Shown: one piece after another, positions 1 through 12,960 of the stretch | Numbering within the stretch: position 1 is the first letter of the stretch | How the letters are laid out: every line of letters starts with the position of its first letter | NCBI GenBank assembly: GCA_009809945.1 | Contig: WTPW01000069.1 | Coordinates: forward strand, 1-64,000 | Direction: 5' to 3' | DNA from: Gigaspora margarita | Lineage: Eukaryota > Glomeromycota > Glomeromycetes > Diversisporales > Gigasporaceae | DNA length: 64,000 nt | The notes under the pieces: model-generated | The model's input: the letters and a program-made list of their open reading frames with translations, nothing else | Database searches by the model: none | What the model was told of the DNA's origin: nothing | Made by a program: the position numbers and the translations under genes

Positions 1-40
<40 letters not shown>
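1..40. repeat. Poly-A run at window start
   Basis: Forty consecutive A residues. This is a simple homopolymer, possibly the tail of a retroelement or a window/contig edge. Nothing else can be said. Confidence 0.9.
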
Positions 41-44
<4 letters not shown>

Positions 45-89
45 ATACCACTATTACTCTATAATAAACTGAAAACTTATTAGAACTTC

Positions 90-2750
90 TAAATATACCT
101 TTTACTGCTGGGATTGGCATGTTCCAACTAGAGGTTGGTGTTGTATGTGCTAAGATTGTTGGTCTTGGGTGAATAATAGAAAGATTGCATAATTTCAATA
201 TTTTTGCTAGAGAAAAATCTTTTCATAAACCTGCATATGGTAATCCTTTTGTACAGATAAATCCAGCTATTGTTCTTTTTACAGGCCATTTCCAGCAATA
301 AAATTTTGAGATTTCTGATATAGTTTTAACCCTTGTTTTTTTTTGATTTTTGAATTTATTTTTTTTATTTTGTCTGACATCCTTTATCTCTAATTCACTA
401 TTTTCACCACCACAACTCACTGAAATTTGTGCCAATAACATTAAGGCCAAACCTCTTGCTACTTTTACTATATCTTCACCTTCAACTACATCAAAACCAA
501 CCTAGGATTGTGTGCAATGCCTAGCCCCTTTTACCAAAAATCTCTTTTTGTTTATAAGCTAATTTAGGAAGAATGCGCATTTTGTAATCTGCAATAATCA
601 AAGCACCTTCAGAATCCAACTATGCCAAAGTTGCATTGAATTGTGCATTGAGGTAGACTTTCTGAGCTTGATGACTGAGATAATGTTTTAATTGCTCTTG
701 GATCTTGTTTAACTACTTTTTTTGTTCTTCAGTCATATAATTCTTTAATGAATCCAAAAACTAATAAAACTATTTACAATTGGTACATCTTGAAATGTGC
801 AAGGCTGGACACTCTCCAAAGGTATATGGGAAACAATGGTCAATGCAAGAATCATGAGTTATTGATCAATCTAGTTGTATAACCAATACTTGTTCAAACT
901 CCCTTTTGAAATAACAATGCAACTACTCAATTCATGAAAGCATTTCATCCTTGTAAAAAAACAAATTATTATAAAATTAATAAAAATCAGTACTTGTAAA
1001 ATCAAAAAAAATTAGAAGCATGCACTAAAATTAGAAAAGCTGAAATATGCCAGCCACAAACCCTTATAATATAATAAAATTTTTGACAAAATAAATATAT
1101 TCTTTATACCAAGCCTGTTTGGTCAGTAAATATATTGTGCACAATTCTAGCTAAACTTTCAAATGATCCAAAGCCTAATAGTTATATATTCCACAAAGGC
1201 TGCCCAAGTCATTCCAATATATCAAATAAGTGCAATTAGAAATTTGACCCATAAAAGACATCTTCTTCATTCTATTTGGAAACGTTTGTTGAAATTTTTT
1301 TAAAGTGCAGCTTTGGTATCACATAAATAAAGAACAGGCAAATTAGTTTTAGGGTCTGTTTTATAAGAACTCATTGTAACATTACTTCGATCTAAAAAAA
1401 ATATTTCAAACTGCTTTTCTTTAAATTCAGCTATAAGTTGAATAGAATTTTTTGGCTTTTCTATTGGCGAAGCATTGGAACCACAGAGATATGCATATAT
1501 TTTTGGCTCTGCTTATAGTTTTTGAGATTATCTAATAATATAAGATTTTTATATTAGTAAATAATCAAAATAAACAAATATTGATACCTTATTCCTAATT
1601 CTTCTTTAAGTTTTTGATAGCTAAAATTCAATGCAATAATAGAGAGTAACCGAATTTTCCCCTCTACACCTCTTTTGTTGATTTCTAGTATTTGATAAAA
1701 ACCATTCAGAATATACAATTTGGATTTGGATTAGTATCTGTAAGTTCTTGAATTACACTACTCCATATTTGAAGTAGATCCCACTGATATCGGTTAATTG
1801 CACATGTCCAAAATTCAATATCTGATTCTCATTTTGAATATAGCATAATATCTGTGCATCCACAAGCTCAAAATATATTGTGCAAAGCTGCTAATTCTTT
1901 ATGTTGAAATATATGATCTGACCTATATATATTATATCAAATACATAGCATTTGAACTATTGATTTGCCCATTTAATAAAAAGGATTCTTCAATCATTGT
2001 TAGGTATTGAAATTTTTCTACTTATAATATGTTGCTTGAAAGTTGGTTGTAAAATTGATTCATTATTCCAATCAAATAGCATACATATTTTATATTCCAT
2101 AATTCTTCCTTCACTAGTTGTTAACAATGCTTGAACATTCAAATCTTTCTGTCCAAAAGTGTAAAGTAATTTTTTTTTGGTATAATTCATACTTTTCAAA
2201 ATAATGACTAGTGTTTAACTACTATATCGATATATTTCATATTTGCTCTTGAAAATACACAAAACACATTGATTATTGCAAATTTGTTGTACAATAAGAT
2301 ATGTTTCTGTTCCACAACGTGCCATTAAAGATGATGTATAACCAGGCCCAGCATATAAGAAATCTTCTTGTAAAGAATAACCAATTTTTGAAACAACAAT
2401 AAAAAACATATCAAACTTTAAAAATAATGGGAAAAATGAGATATTAGTAAGTATTTCTAATATAATTTTTTCATCATAAAATCCAAATACTGCTAATCCT
2501 AAATGTTCAGTTTGAACTTGAATATTTCTTAATACAATAAGTTGATTGTGCCTAAAGGTGTAGTTTGTATGTCACTAAATTTTTCTCCTATAGAGCATAA
2601 AAAGCCTGGTTGTAAGGGATTAGAGGACCTATTTACAATTAACAAAATAAAATCGTGATCATTTATTTGCATGACTACTCTCATATAAAGAAGAAAAGAA
2701 AGTGTTAATATATTGTTGTTTGTCTGAGTCAACCAATCTCTGGCATATGG
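90..2750 (-). pseudogene. Decayed gene of a lineage-expanded, possibly DDE-transposase-like family
   Basis: Read on the minus strand, conserved-looking blocks follow one another in several frames. They include NDHDFILLIVNRSSNP near 2660, LYAGPGYTSSLMARCGTETY near 2320, FFLDRSNVTMSSYKTDPKTN near 1390, KKMSFMGQISNCTY near 1250, EGALIIADYKMRILPK near 595, and ISKFYCWKWP then NMPIPAVKGIF near 290-100. The order and wording match my memory of a roughly 900-residue protein family present in many copies in Rhizophagus, whose acidic blocks resemble a DDE nuclease. Many stops and frameshifts break it and no intact frame remains. The family identity is recalled, not searched. The transposase reading is inference. 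Confidence 0.5.
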
Positions 2751-3980
2751 TCATAGTGGAGATTCATGTTTATTAAACCTTTATTTACAAGTTGTATTAT
2801 ATATTTTTTACTGTTTGATATTTGCAATAGGACAATCTTTTACCATTCAAGTTATTAGAAATTTTGATAGTTAATGTCCATTATGAATTACTATAAAATT
2901 TTGATCCTTTACTTATGATTTTCCAATTAATAAATTAATTTTAACTAAAATTAAATTTAATCATAATTGATAATAATTTTTTAAATATTATCATTTTATA
3001 ATATAATTTTAGTTTATTTCAAAATATATTAAAATTAGCACTTTTAAAACAATTATTAATTTTAAAATTTACTAAATATCTGGATCTCCAATTTCAAGTA
3101 TTAATCTAAGCTGTTTATCTAATTTTCTAGATTGTAAATTTTCTAACAAGGAATACTATTTAAAATATTTTTTTTATATATTCTTAAATAGTCTTGTTGG
3201 TGCCCATTTTAAAAGATATAATATATAGAAATTTCCAATAATATTCTATCTACTACACCCAGCATTATTCTGCTAACATGTTATACTAGCTTACTAGTAA
3301 GCTAGAAGACTTTGTTAGCTCTATCAAAAACCAAACTAGCATGACTATATGCTATTACTTATTAAATTGAATATTGCTTTTTTATATTTTTTCTTTATTT
3401 TTTCTAAACCCAAATAATTCTTTTTTCTTTTTTTGCTTGACTGAAACTTCTTTATTTGAATTAAGACCTGCTTTTTTTTCTTTTTTTTCTCCTTTCTTAA
3501 TACCTTTTTTTTAATATACCTTGTTTCTTTTCCCATTTGTTAACTATTTATATCTTTTAGCTATACAAAATTACAACACCTATTTTCTACTATATACAAA
3601 AAGGTCTTCAAATATTGTATCCTTTTCTTTCTGCTTTCAATAATCACTTTATTTCTCTTTTTGACTTTTGTCAAAAGTAGACCATTTGATATGCCCTTTT
3701 TAGCTTTTGTTTGTTCTATATTTTTCTTGTTAATATACTTTTTTAAACTGATTCTTTAAAACTTGGAGCTTGCTTTTTTTTGATAATTTAAGCCATGCTA
3801 TATCTACTACTACTAACTTGATATTTTGTCACAATAGCTTAAAGTAACTATATTTTGTTAAGTAATCTATTGTTTTGTTTTCTAATCTACAATTATGCAC
3901 TTGGCTAACTTATAAATTTCTAGCTTTTTTTTAAACAAAACTAAAAAAAAAGAAGCACTTATCTGCTAAATATTTAGGAT
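2751..3980. other. AT-rich stretch without a gene
   Basis: Very AT-rich DNA with long T and A runs. A short palindrome (TAGCTTACTAGTAAGCTA) lies near 3288-3305. The only open frames are lysine-rich translations of A/T runs. I see no gene. Confidence 0.7.
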
Positions 3981-6834
3981 AAGCATTATGGAAAGTCATT
4001 TTGATTAGTTGATGTGGTACAACTGTAATGTTGTCATTACACAATTATTTATACTACAGTAGTTTTAGAGTACCCCCTATATGAAAATGTAATCGCTCAT
4101 ATAACAAGTCACTGTATATGTTACCTATGAGTGAATAACTTTCAGAATACATTGGCCTTTGACCTTACTAGCAGCTGGCATATTTAATCAGATATAATTA
4201 GATTCCTGGATGACTTTACTAATGCTGCATGTTTGCTATATAGCTAAGTAGTAGGGTTCCGAAGTTTGATCCGGGTTTGATTTAAGTTTGATCAAACCCC
4301 AAATCAAACCAAACTCAAACTATAAATTTTATAAAGTTTGAAATCAAACCAAACTCAAATAAAAAATAATCAAACTCAAACCAAACCCAAATTTCATTCA
4401 AAGTTTGATTTGAGTTTGATTTGAAGTTTGCAAACTAGTTTGAGTTTGAATAATATAAATATATTTTTAAATTTTAAACAAGTTTCTTAATTCTTACTTT
4501 ATATTTAAGTAAACTTGTTTAAAATATAAAAATATACTATATGTTTCCGAAAATAAGCTACCTTTTTTGGACGATTTTGGACACTAAAAATCTGGGATAT
4601 TTTCAGATATAATCAATTTTTGGTCAGTCGCCAATAGTAGTTACATAGTAAAGTCTAAATTTTACTATGTAAATTAACTATTAGCACTTAAGTAGACTTG
4701 TTTGGAAGACTCAACTACACATATGCTGAAAGTTTCATCAAAATATGAGTACTTTTTATTATTTGACTTTTAATTTTTACTTTCAACGAATATATTTTGT
4801 TAATAAAATTTTAATCTCTTCGTTGAATGTAAAAATTAAAAACCAATTAATAAAAAGTTCTCCAATTTTGTTGTAAATTTCAGAGAAAATGTATTTTGAT
4901 CTTCTAAATAAGTTTACTTAAGCGACACTTTAATCGATTTACTTAGTAAAGTTTGGACTTTACTATATAGCAACTTTCATCGATCGTGGGTAGCTTATTT
5001 TCGTGTCAAAGATATTTTTGAGTTTTTTGACCAATAGAAGGGGTAGTTTATTTTTGGAAGTGGCTTATTTTTTGGCAATATACAGTATTTATATTACTGT
5101 ATGCTTCTGAAAATAAGCTACCTTTTTTGGACGATTTTGGATGCAAAAAATCTGGGTTGCTTATTTTTGGATAAAATCGATTTTTGGTCAATCGCCACTA
5201 GTAGCTACATTGTTAAGTCTAAATTCTACTATATATATCCATTATTTGCGCTTAAGTAAACTTATTTGGAAGACCAAACTACATCTATCCTGAAAGTTTC
5301 ATCAAAATATGAGTACTTTTTATTATTTGACTTTTAATTTTTACCTTCAACGAATATATTTTGTTATTAAAATTTTAATCTCTTCGTTGAACGTAAATAT
5401 TAAATTCCAATTAATAAAAATTTCTTTAATTTCGTTGTAAATTTTAGGGTATACGTATTTTGATCTGCTGAATAAGTTTACTTAAGCGACTTTATCGATT
5501 TGCTTAGTAAAATTTGGACTTTACTATATAGGAACTTTCATCGATCGTGTTAGCTTATTTTGTGTCAAAGACGTTTTTGTATTTCTTGACCAAAAGAGAG
5601 AGGGTAGTTTATTTTTGGAGGTAGCTTATTTTTGGCAATATGCAGTATTCAAACTCAAACTAGTTTGCAAACTTCAAACTCAAACCCAAATCAAACTCAA
5701 ATTTAATTAAAAAGTTTGCTTCAAATCAAACTCAAACATTTTTTTTAATGCCAGTTTGAGTTTGGGTTTGATTTGAAATCAAATCAAACTTAAACTTGGC
5801 CTAAAGTTTGATTTGATCCGGGTTTGTAGGAACCCTACTAAGTAGGCTCATGAAATACTTTTTTTTGAGTTTTTTTTAAAAAAGCAATACTTTAACTACT
5901 AATCTGTTCTTAAAAACTTGTAATCAAGATGTCCTAGGTGATTACAAGAGAGATCTGAATAATTTTTAAAAGGTAGTTCTGTGTAAAGTATAAGAACTAT
6001 TAAGTATAAAAAAGCATTTAATGGTATTTAATATTTACTTTCTGTAAATTGGTTTTTTTTAATGTATTACTTTAACAGCTAATATAGATTCGAAATTTTT
6101 AATTGAAATAATACACAAATTAGCTGAAGACAAATTCATATTTTCTAGATATTGAATAATTTCATCAGAGTTTCTTTGCGAACCAAATTTTGTTCATGTA
6201 ACTTTTAATTGAAATTTTCGTATTGATGAAAGACTCAATTTTGGGATATAATTGCTCATTTTATCTATATACAATAAATTAATTTATAAAATTAGATACA
6301 CAAACTTATTTTTCTGTTATTTATAACTCATATTTTTTTCTTATTTATAATAATGACATTAATAGAATCAAAATTACAAAAAAATTTTTTTACAAAATTT
6401 GTATGAATAAAATAAATATAAACTTTTTATATAGTAATCAATAGCAAAATATATTTTTCAGAAAAAATTTATAATTATAGATTTATTGACCAATTCCACA
6501 GGTTTGATTAATTATAATAGTTGACACCCCAACGATAGTATCAATATTGGTTCATGTGATGATAAATATCAAAATTTATTCTGCTGAAACAAATTTTATG
6601 ATATTAATCATTGCATGACCAATCTTATAAATAACATTTTTCCTTATTTTTAACTAAAGAATTATTATCACCAGGATTCAAGAAGTTATTGCAGTATTCT
6701 TTTTGAGATACTGCTAATACTTTTCTTACTTTGTTTATATAGGGGGTACTCTAAAACTAATATAAATAATTGTATAACAATTAACATTACAGTTGTACCA
6801 CATCAGCCAATCAAAACGACTTTCCATCATGCTT
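3981..6834. mobile_element. TIR element with ~100-bp inverted repeats, hosting a nested hAT-like insertion
   Basis: About 100 bp at 3981-4082 reappears inverted at 6737-6834. Both ends start GCAT(T/G)ATGGAAAGTC, pass through GATGTGGTACAACTGTAATG and end with TTTTAGAGTACCCCCTATAT. Length is about 2.85 kb, of which 1.59 kb is the nested element at 4252-5837. No transposase is visible, so this is a non-autonomous or decayed DNA transposon. A similar end (CCAATCAAAATGACTTC) occurs alone near 8730. I could not resolve a target-site duplication. Confidence 0.6.
4252..5837. mobile_element. Non-autonomous hAT-like element rich in TTTGA repeats
   Basis: The ends are TAGGGTTCC...GGAACCCTA, flanked on both sides by the perfect 8-bp direct repeat CTAAGTAG (4244-4251 and 5838-5845), the target-duplication length typical of hAT elements. 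The outer 150-200 bp at each end are arrays of TTTGA/TCAAA words. The core is two diverged direct copies of a ~560-bp unit, starting near 4541 and 5101, each opening AAAATAAGCTACCTTTTTTG. No transposase frame is visible. Related core sequence appears near 57880-58360. Confidence 0.75.
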
Positions 6835-7403
6835 TTAAGATATAACTATTCTTTTGCTTCTTTTTTGAGAGTTTTATAGTTTATTTCTGCTAACATTTTA
6901 TAGCTAGTGCAAAAAGATTTGTATCTTAAATAGCTCTAATTAAAATATTTTGTTCAAATTAATTTTTAATTTTTTTAATTTAATATAATTATTAGATGAA
7001 TTAATATAATTGTACCCATAGAGTACATTAAATTTTTTGTACCCTTTATACGTATTATATACAAAAAACAGTAATACCAATATTGTTTATATTAGGTTAG
7101 TATTAGAATAAGAACTATATTAAGATTAGTAGTTAGACAGTTGTATAGTAAAATCACTTAAGAAAAACTTGTTATTAATGTACAGAAAGTGGTTTAGTAT
7201 GAATTTTATACAAAATAAGTAATTTTTGTCAAAACAAACATTTGGTTTGAATTTTTCTGATCATGTAATATTACACCTGATCTTAAATTTTATAGTGATT
7301 TATGTAGGTCACATAATAGGATATATGACTTTAGAGTACATATAAATAAACTTTTATTAGATTAAGCATAGTAGAAGTTTGTTTTGATGGGTTGTTAAAA
7401 TAT
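6835..7403. other. AT-rich stretch without a gene
   Basis: Nothing recognisable; no credible open frame. Confidence 0.6.
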
Positions 7404-7968
7404 CCTGGAATGTTCTGCAGGTCGATAGTATAGTGATTGCACTCCCAGGACATTAGCCACTTCTAGTTGCAAGGTCACCAGTTTTAAGTCCTACTTGAGG
7501 ACAAAATTAATAACTATATAAGGTTATGAGATGGATGAGCTGAACTAGGATGCTAGGACTATGATAGATGGCTCAGCTAACTCAAATGCATGTTGAATGT
7601 TTTTAAGAAGAAAATAAATATCTCTAGTGAAAATCTAGTTGAAATACAGGTTGGATACTCCTAGTGAGATCCTAGTGAAAGAAAATAGAATAGTTTCAGT
7701 TAAACCTCCAGTTGTAAAAAGGTCTTCCAGATATAATCTAGTTGTGAAAGAAAAACTTGGTCAGTTCCAGTTAAAACCTCCAGTTGTAAATAGTTAGCTA
7801 GTTAATTCTGGTTGTGATAAACTTAGAATACTTTGGTAAAATTCTGGTTGAAAGTTAAACATTACTAGTAATCCAGTAGGAATATTAGAATAGTTAAATA
7901 CTATAGATTATTACAAATATAGGAACCTTGTATATTAGGAAGGTCCCACTGAATAAGATATAATAAAA
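7404..7968 (+). mobile_element. Decayed copy of a tRNA-headed SINE family
   Basis: The block TAGTATAGTGATTGCACTCC...GGACATTAGCC...AAGGTCACCAGTTTTAAGTC aligns word for word with the tRNA-like head at 61170-61250, with box A and box B weakened by transitions. The body shares GAACTAGGATGCTAGGAC and repeated CCAGTTGTAAA blocks with the other copy. It ends in an A-rich stretch near 7965. It is a dead copy of the same RNA polymerase III-type retroelement. Confidence 0.6.
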
Positions 7969-9155
7969 GTGATGCCATCAAGCATTCTGACAATGATCAA
8001 GTCAATAGGTTTAAACAAAAAAAAATCTACCAAAAAAAAAGTTGATTACACTATGGATAGATTACTGCTATACTCAGATAAAGTTTATTACAAACTTTTA
8101 ATACTCTCTATAGACATTTTTAAAGTACATTTAATACAGTTTAATAATTACTGTTTTAATTTAAATTTCATGAAGTATATATCTATATTATTTATTAAGC
8201 AATAAATATATTATTTTACAAAAAAAATACTTTAAATCAGTTTCGCAATACATTATTACACATACCCAAAAACCTTAAACACTACTACTATTACAATTTT
8301 TTGTATCTATAAACATTAATTTATAAACTATATTTATAGTCTAAATATATACAATAAAAGGTTTTAGAAGTATTTTAGAATAGTAATTCAAAATAGTACT
8401 TTTTTTTATTCGTAAGATAAACAAGACCATTTAAAACAAAAGTTCACAATTCACTTACTAATTGCTTAGATCGCTAAACCATTTTCCTGACCTTTTAAAA
8501 TATTCACTTCTTATCTAGTTTCTTGAACTGCCATATCTCATTATATATCTTATGAAAAAACAGTAAATTTAAAAACAAAAAATAGGTTGCATAAGTTTGT
8601 TGTTTTGTTACATATTACAAAAAAATTTTATATATCGTGCTGATTTTTACCAATAAAAGTATTTTAAAAATTACAATTGATTGTATAAATAAATGATTGT
8701 TACCAATCATATTTATTCAAATTTTAGCCAATCAAAATGACTTCTGCCATGCTATAAGATTATTAGATTAATAAAAATAATATTTTTGTGATTATTTTAT
8801 TAATAAAATAAAAAGCTATTAAAAGTAATATTTTTAAATATATAATTTACTATAGCATATAGTAATATATATAATAAAAAATCAAATTATTAGCTTTAAA
8901 ACTTAATTTTTTTACAACTATTAATTCAATTTTGCTCAAATTTAACTATATTTTTTATTATATACACATTAATGCACTTGTATAGTGCATATTCATTGCA
9001 AAATTATTTAAATATCTTTTTTTTTAAGAGTAGAGTATGATATAGATTATTTATTATATGATTTTTGTAGTACAATAAGATTTATATAGTAATACCTGTT
9101 TTACTATTTGTTGTTTATATCCACTTTCAATATAATTTCTTACAAGAACATACTA
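7969..9155. other. AT-rich stretch without a gene
   Basis: No coding signal. The stretch includes a solitary end resembling the TIR of the 3981-6834 element near 8730. Confidence 0.6.
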
Positions 9156-9189
9156 TGACTAGGAATCTTTATAGGAAGATTCCTAGTCA
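9156..9189. repeat. Perfect 14-bp inverted repeat
   Basis: TGACTAGGAATCTT, a 6-nt loop, then its exact complement. It is a strong isolated hairpin in AT-rich DNA with no gene beside it; probably a transposon relic. Confidence 0.8.
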
Positions 9190-10594
9190 CAAATAATCAT
9201 ATAAAAATTATAATAAAGGTAGACATAAACAACATAAGTCAGGATACTACTCATAAATTTTCTGCGAGCTTGAAAATTACAGCAAAGATTCCTAATGATT
9301 ATATAATGCAGATAATAACTCTTTGGGCCATCTGTATCCTATAATTATCAAAAATCTCTGCTATAATTATAAACTCCTAGAAAATTAATAATACAAATTA
9401 AAATTTACTACTAACAATAAGGTAGCTGCGTGACACTGTCATGCAAAACCAGGAATGGAAGAATCAGTAGATCATATTAGAAGTTTTAAAAAATGTAATA
9501 TTTTAACAGTTTATTAATACTAACTAATAAATTATGAATTCATTAATTATATTAGTAGTTTAATTAGTTATGTGCCAACACTATGTACATTTTTTAGTGT
9601 TTATTGTTTAATTATGTTTAAAAGCTTAACTTATTCAGTATGATAATGAAATATGATATAAGAAGCATTTTATATAGAGAACAAAGTTGTAAATAGCATT
9701 AGTAAATATTATAAAAAATATATATATATATATATTTTTTAGAAATCAAGCAGTATATAAATAGACAAAACCAGTATTACTATTGAAATTTGGGAGAGCG
9801 TCAGATTAGAGGGCCAGATTTAGGTTAGCGATAGTGAACAAGAGAAGGAATACATAAGGTTGGGTTTATAAATATAACAAAATGGGATTCACAAACAATG
9901 CAAAAATAAATGAAAGCCAAGAGATATGATAAATAAACATTCATTAAGAAAACTTTATTATAATAGAAGAATTATTTAGATAATATCTAATGCTATCTAA
10001 TACCTCATTCATGCTCTCTCTATTATGTATAAGGGACAAAGACCTCTCAATACACAAAGAGCGAACACATCGGACTTATATACATTTGTAATGAATATAA
10101 ATTATTTACACCAATCAATTGTCAGTTTAACTTCCTTCTGCCTTACACAATCAATTCGTCATTGAGATACAACAACTAAAAGTCTAATTGCTCTTTAACA
10201 CATATAAACTTGATCGTAATATTACTTTGTATGAGGGGCAAGATGATAATATTTAAATATTTCGTATTTATTCATCCCTAAAAGAAGCAATAATAATTTA
10301 TACATAATTGATCTGTGTACAAAAGGATGGCATGATGATTATTAATATAGATATTCGACGCATCCTGATAGCTTTAATTAATTGTAGAACCCCAAGGATA
10401 TCTAAATAAGGTAATAGGAGAACATGTATTACAGAGGTACAATTGAAAGGTTTAAGGATGATTGAATGTAACAATGATCGATCAAATAAAGCAGAGGCAG
10501 AATAAGGAAATGCTGTAATTTTTGGGTGCAAAAATTTATAATAACACCAGTAAGATAAGAAATAAATCAAATACAATGAGGCACAACTTAAAAC
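9190..10594. other. AT-rich stretch without a gene
   Basis: Contains an (AT)n tract near 9717-9737. No supported gene; short open frames here show no family resemblance. Confidence 0.6.
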
Positions 10595-11155
10595 TTGAAA
10601 TACTTACTTAAAATAGTCCTTTTGAAGAGATAATCATGTATGAATGCACGTACATACTTACGAAAGCCATATCAAACCAGTTTAATATAAAATGCAAATC
10701 TGACTATCGCATTCCACAATATTATGAAAAATATAACCAATCAAAGAACCGTATTTGTTCACATCATTTACTCTTTAGATAACCATGCACTTCGTTGCAC
10801 TCCATTCCTGATATAAAACAGAATTTTGACATTTTTATAAAAAAGATTTCGAGCAAAAAAAAAATTATTACTGTAACCATATACCGGAACTCCTTAAACA
10901 TCAACCCCCTATGTGATAAACAGGCACGAAATGTAAACCCGAAATACTCACTTAAAAATAGTAGGGACAATTACACACGAATAGCACTACATACATAAAA
11001 AAGTCATACCAAACTGGTTCAACATAAAAAGCAAATCCAGAACATCGCATTCCACAATGTCATGTGAAAATATAACCAATCAAAGAAACGTATTTGTTCA
11101 TACTATTTTACTCTTCAGATAACTATGCACTTCATATTTCATACTCCACTCCTGG
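10595..11155. repeat. Two direct copies of a ~337-bp unit
   Basis: CGCATTCCACAAT, AAAATATAACCAATCAAAGAA, CGTATTTGTTCA and GATAAC(C/T)ATGCACTTC occur in the same order in both halves, offset by about 337 bp, with diverged sequence between. It is an imperfect tandem duplication of unknown origin. A weakly similar TACTCC(G/A)TTCCTGGTA block recurs near 36958, inside the Polinton. Confidence 0.65.
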
Positions 11156-11298
11156 TAAACTTTTTAAAGTTGTAATCAAATTTGACTAAAATCTTAACAA
11201 AATGTATGTTTTATTATAGAAATTTTAATAAAGTATATATTTAAAAAATTATACTTTTATATATTAGGCCATGCAAAATTAATTTCTTGGTTTTCATA

Positions 11299-11310
11299 AC
11301 CCGGCCGGGT
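11299..11310. repeat. GC-rich 12-bp palindrome
   Basis: ACCCGGCCGGGT is a perfect palindrome standing out in AT-rich DNA. It is followed by the palindromic AAATCCAAATTTGGAATTT. It is probably a transposon end. Confidence 0.6.
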
Positions 11311-11451
11311 CTAAAAATCCAAATTTGGAATTTTTGATTTTTTTTAAATTAGCCAATAGGAATATAGATCATAAGATTATCTATACAGTCAATAACAAAC
11401 AAGGTTGCCTGCTGAAATATCTCGAAGTTGCAGGTTTTTGCCGTAATAGAT

Positions 11452-11610
11452 GTAATTGTTATATGGGTATAATGGTAGTAATGAGTATGTTGGTAGTAAT
11501 GGGGTGTTGGTCATAATAGGTGTATTGGTCATAATGAGTGTAATGGTCATAATGGGTGTAATGGTCGTAATGGGTGTAATTGCTGTAATAATGTAATTGG
11601 CATAATGGGT
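11452..11610. repeat. Minisatellite, ~18-bp unit GTAATGGTCATAATGGGT
   Basis: Roughly eight imperfect copies in tandem. Open frames across it are translations of the repeat and are not genes. Confidence 0.8.
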
Positions 11611-11869
11611 ATATGATTTGATGCTAACAAGTAATTGCATGATGTAGTCACACTAAACCAGAGATTAACAGGGTTTTAGTGATTTTGGTACATACATATG
11701 TACGAACTAGGATAGACACACATGCTCATCTGCATTTATAACTTTTGGCACGACTAAGCGATAATTTTCACATGCTATCTGAAAATGCTCATGACCAGTC
11801 ACTGATCTAGTAAGAAGCTTACATCTTTGCTTAGCTATCTTTCAATTTTATTTAGTGAATTAATCAACA

Positions 11870-12960
11870 CTGAAATTTTTAGGGTTTTTATAAACTGGAA
11901 TATTTCATATTCTTCTATCAAAAATTATGAATTGCCAACTTTATTAAATGTAGATCCATTTATCATTCATTTTTCATATGATTTTTAACAAGTTTCATCT
12001 TGATTAAAATTCTCCAACATACCTAAATCACGTCATCACCAGATTATACAACTTAAATTAGAATTTTGAATAGTACCATTTTTCAATGATTCCTTATAGA
12101 AGTTGATCCAAATGAATTATCCCAACTGACAGGGTTATAACCACCAAGAATTTCATCAACACTTTTAATATTCAAACTACAACAAGATGTGTTTCTTATC
12201 ACATAATTTCTAAAATAAACTAGGAGTAAAACTATCTCTAGTTCCACAGATAAGTATATTAAATTTTAATATAGATTATTTTTTAAGGGATATGTCGTAT
12301 CTTTTTTATCAACACAAGAAGCAACTTCTGCTGCATGTCTCCATTTGTAAACTGTTGAAAATGATCCTGTATTTCTACTTAGTAATTTAGGCATTAAAAC
12401 TATGCAAGGCAGAAGATATTGGCTGATTTGTCATAAACTTCTTTACTATATCTTTCCAAAAGTTCTTTCAATATGGTTACACATTATTAACAATATTGTC
12501 ACTAGACATCTGAAAATAACGGATATGAGGCAGACAATTTTTAAAGTGGTCTTTAATGCTAAAATTTTTTGGGACCATTTTTCAGGATCAATGATAGGTC
12601 AGAATTTTGAGCAATTCCCCATTTGATAACACGATTCCAAATTTTTACTTCATCCATTTGTAGATCATCTCGATTAACACATTTTCTTGAAGTCTTCTGA
12701 TTCAAAAATTTTATCAGGATACTTCACTATTTTGTAATTCTTGAAATTTATTGTTCTAGAAATTTTTTTGATCAGTATGAGTAAAATGTAAAAAAAGGAG
12801 CCTGAGATTCTATTTTAATTATATAAGTTTCAATGTATTTGGCCAATTCATTAAAAAGAAATTCATAAACAATCAACATATGCCCATAAATAAATGATGC
12901 AATATTGGTTTTAAAGTAGACTACTCCAAAAATATATCTTTATAAAATAATTTATATATT
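11870..12960 (-). pseudogene. Decayed BTB-BACK-TLDc (kelch-like) protein gene
   Basis: On the minus strand, in shifting frames, I read IYGHMLIVYEFLFNELAKY near 12880, PDKIFESEDF near 12710, the BACK-domain signature DDLQMDEVKIWNRVIKWGIA near 12640, and the TLDc-type block EILGGYNPVSWDNSFGS near 12130. These are in the order expected for the BTB-BACK-TLDc proteins that are greatly expanded in Rhizophagus; such proteins typically act as cullin-3 ubiquitin ligase adaptors. The BTB domain proper is missing or unrecognisable upstream. Several stops and frameshifts make it non-functional. Domain order is seen here; family identity is from memory. Confidence 0.6.

Noticed and set aside
3345-3536. 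Lysine-rich 63-aa frame
   Set aside because: A translation of T-runs on the other strand; no motif.
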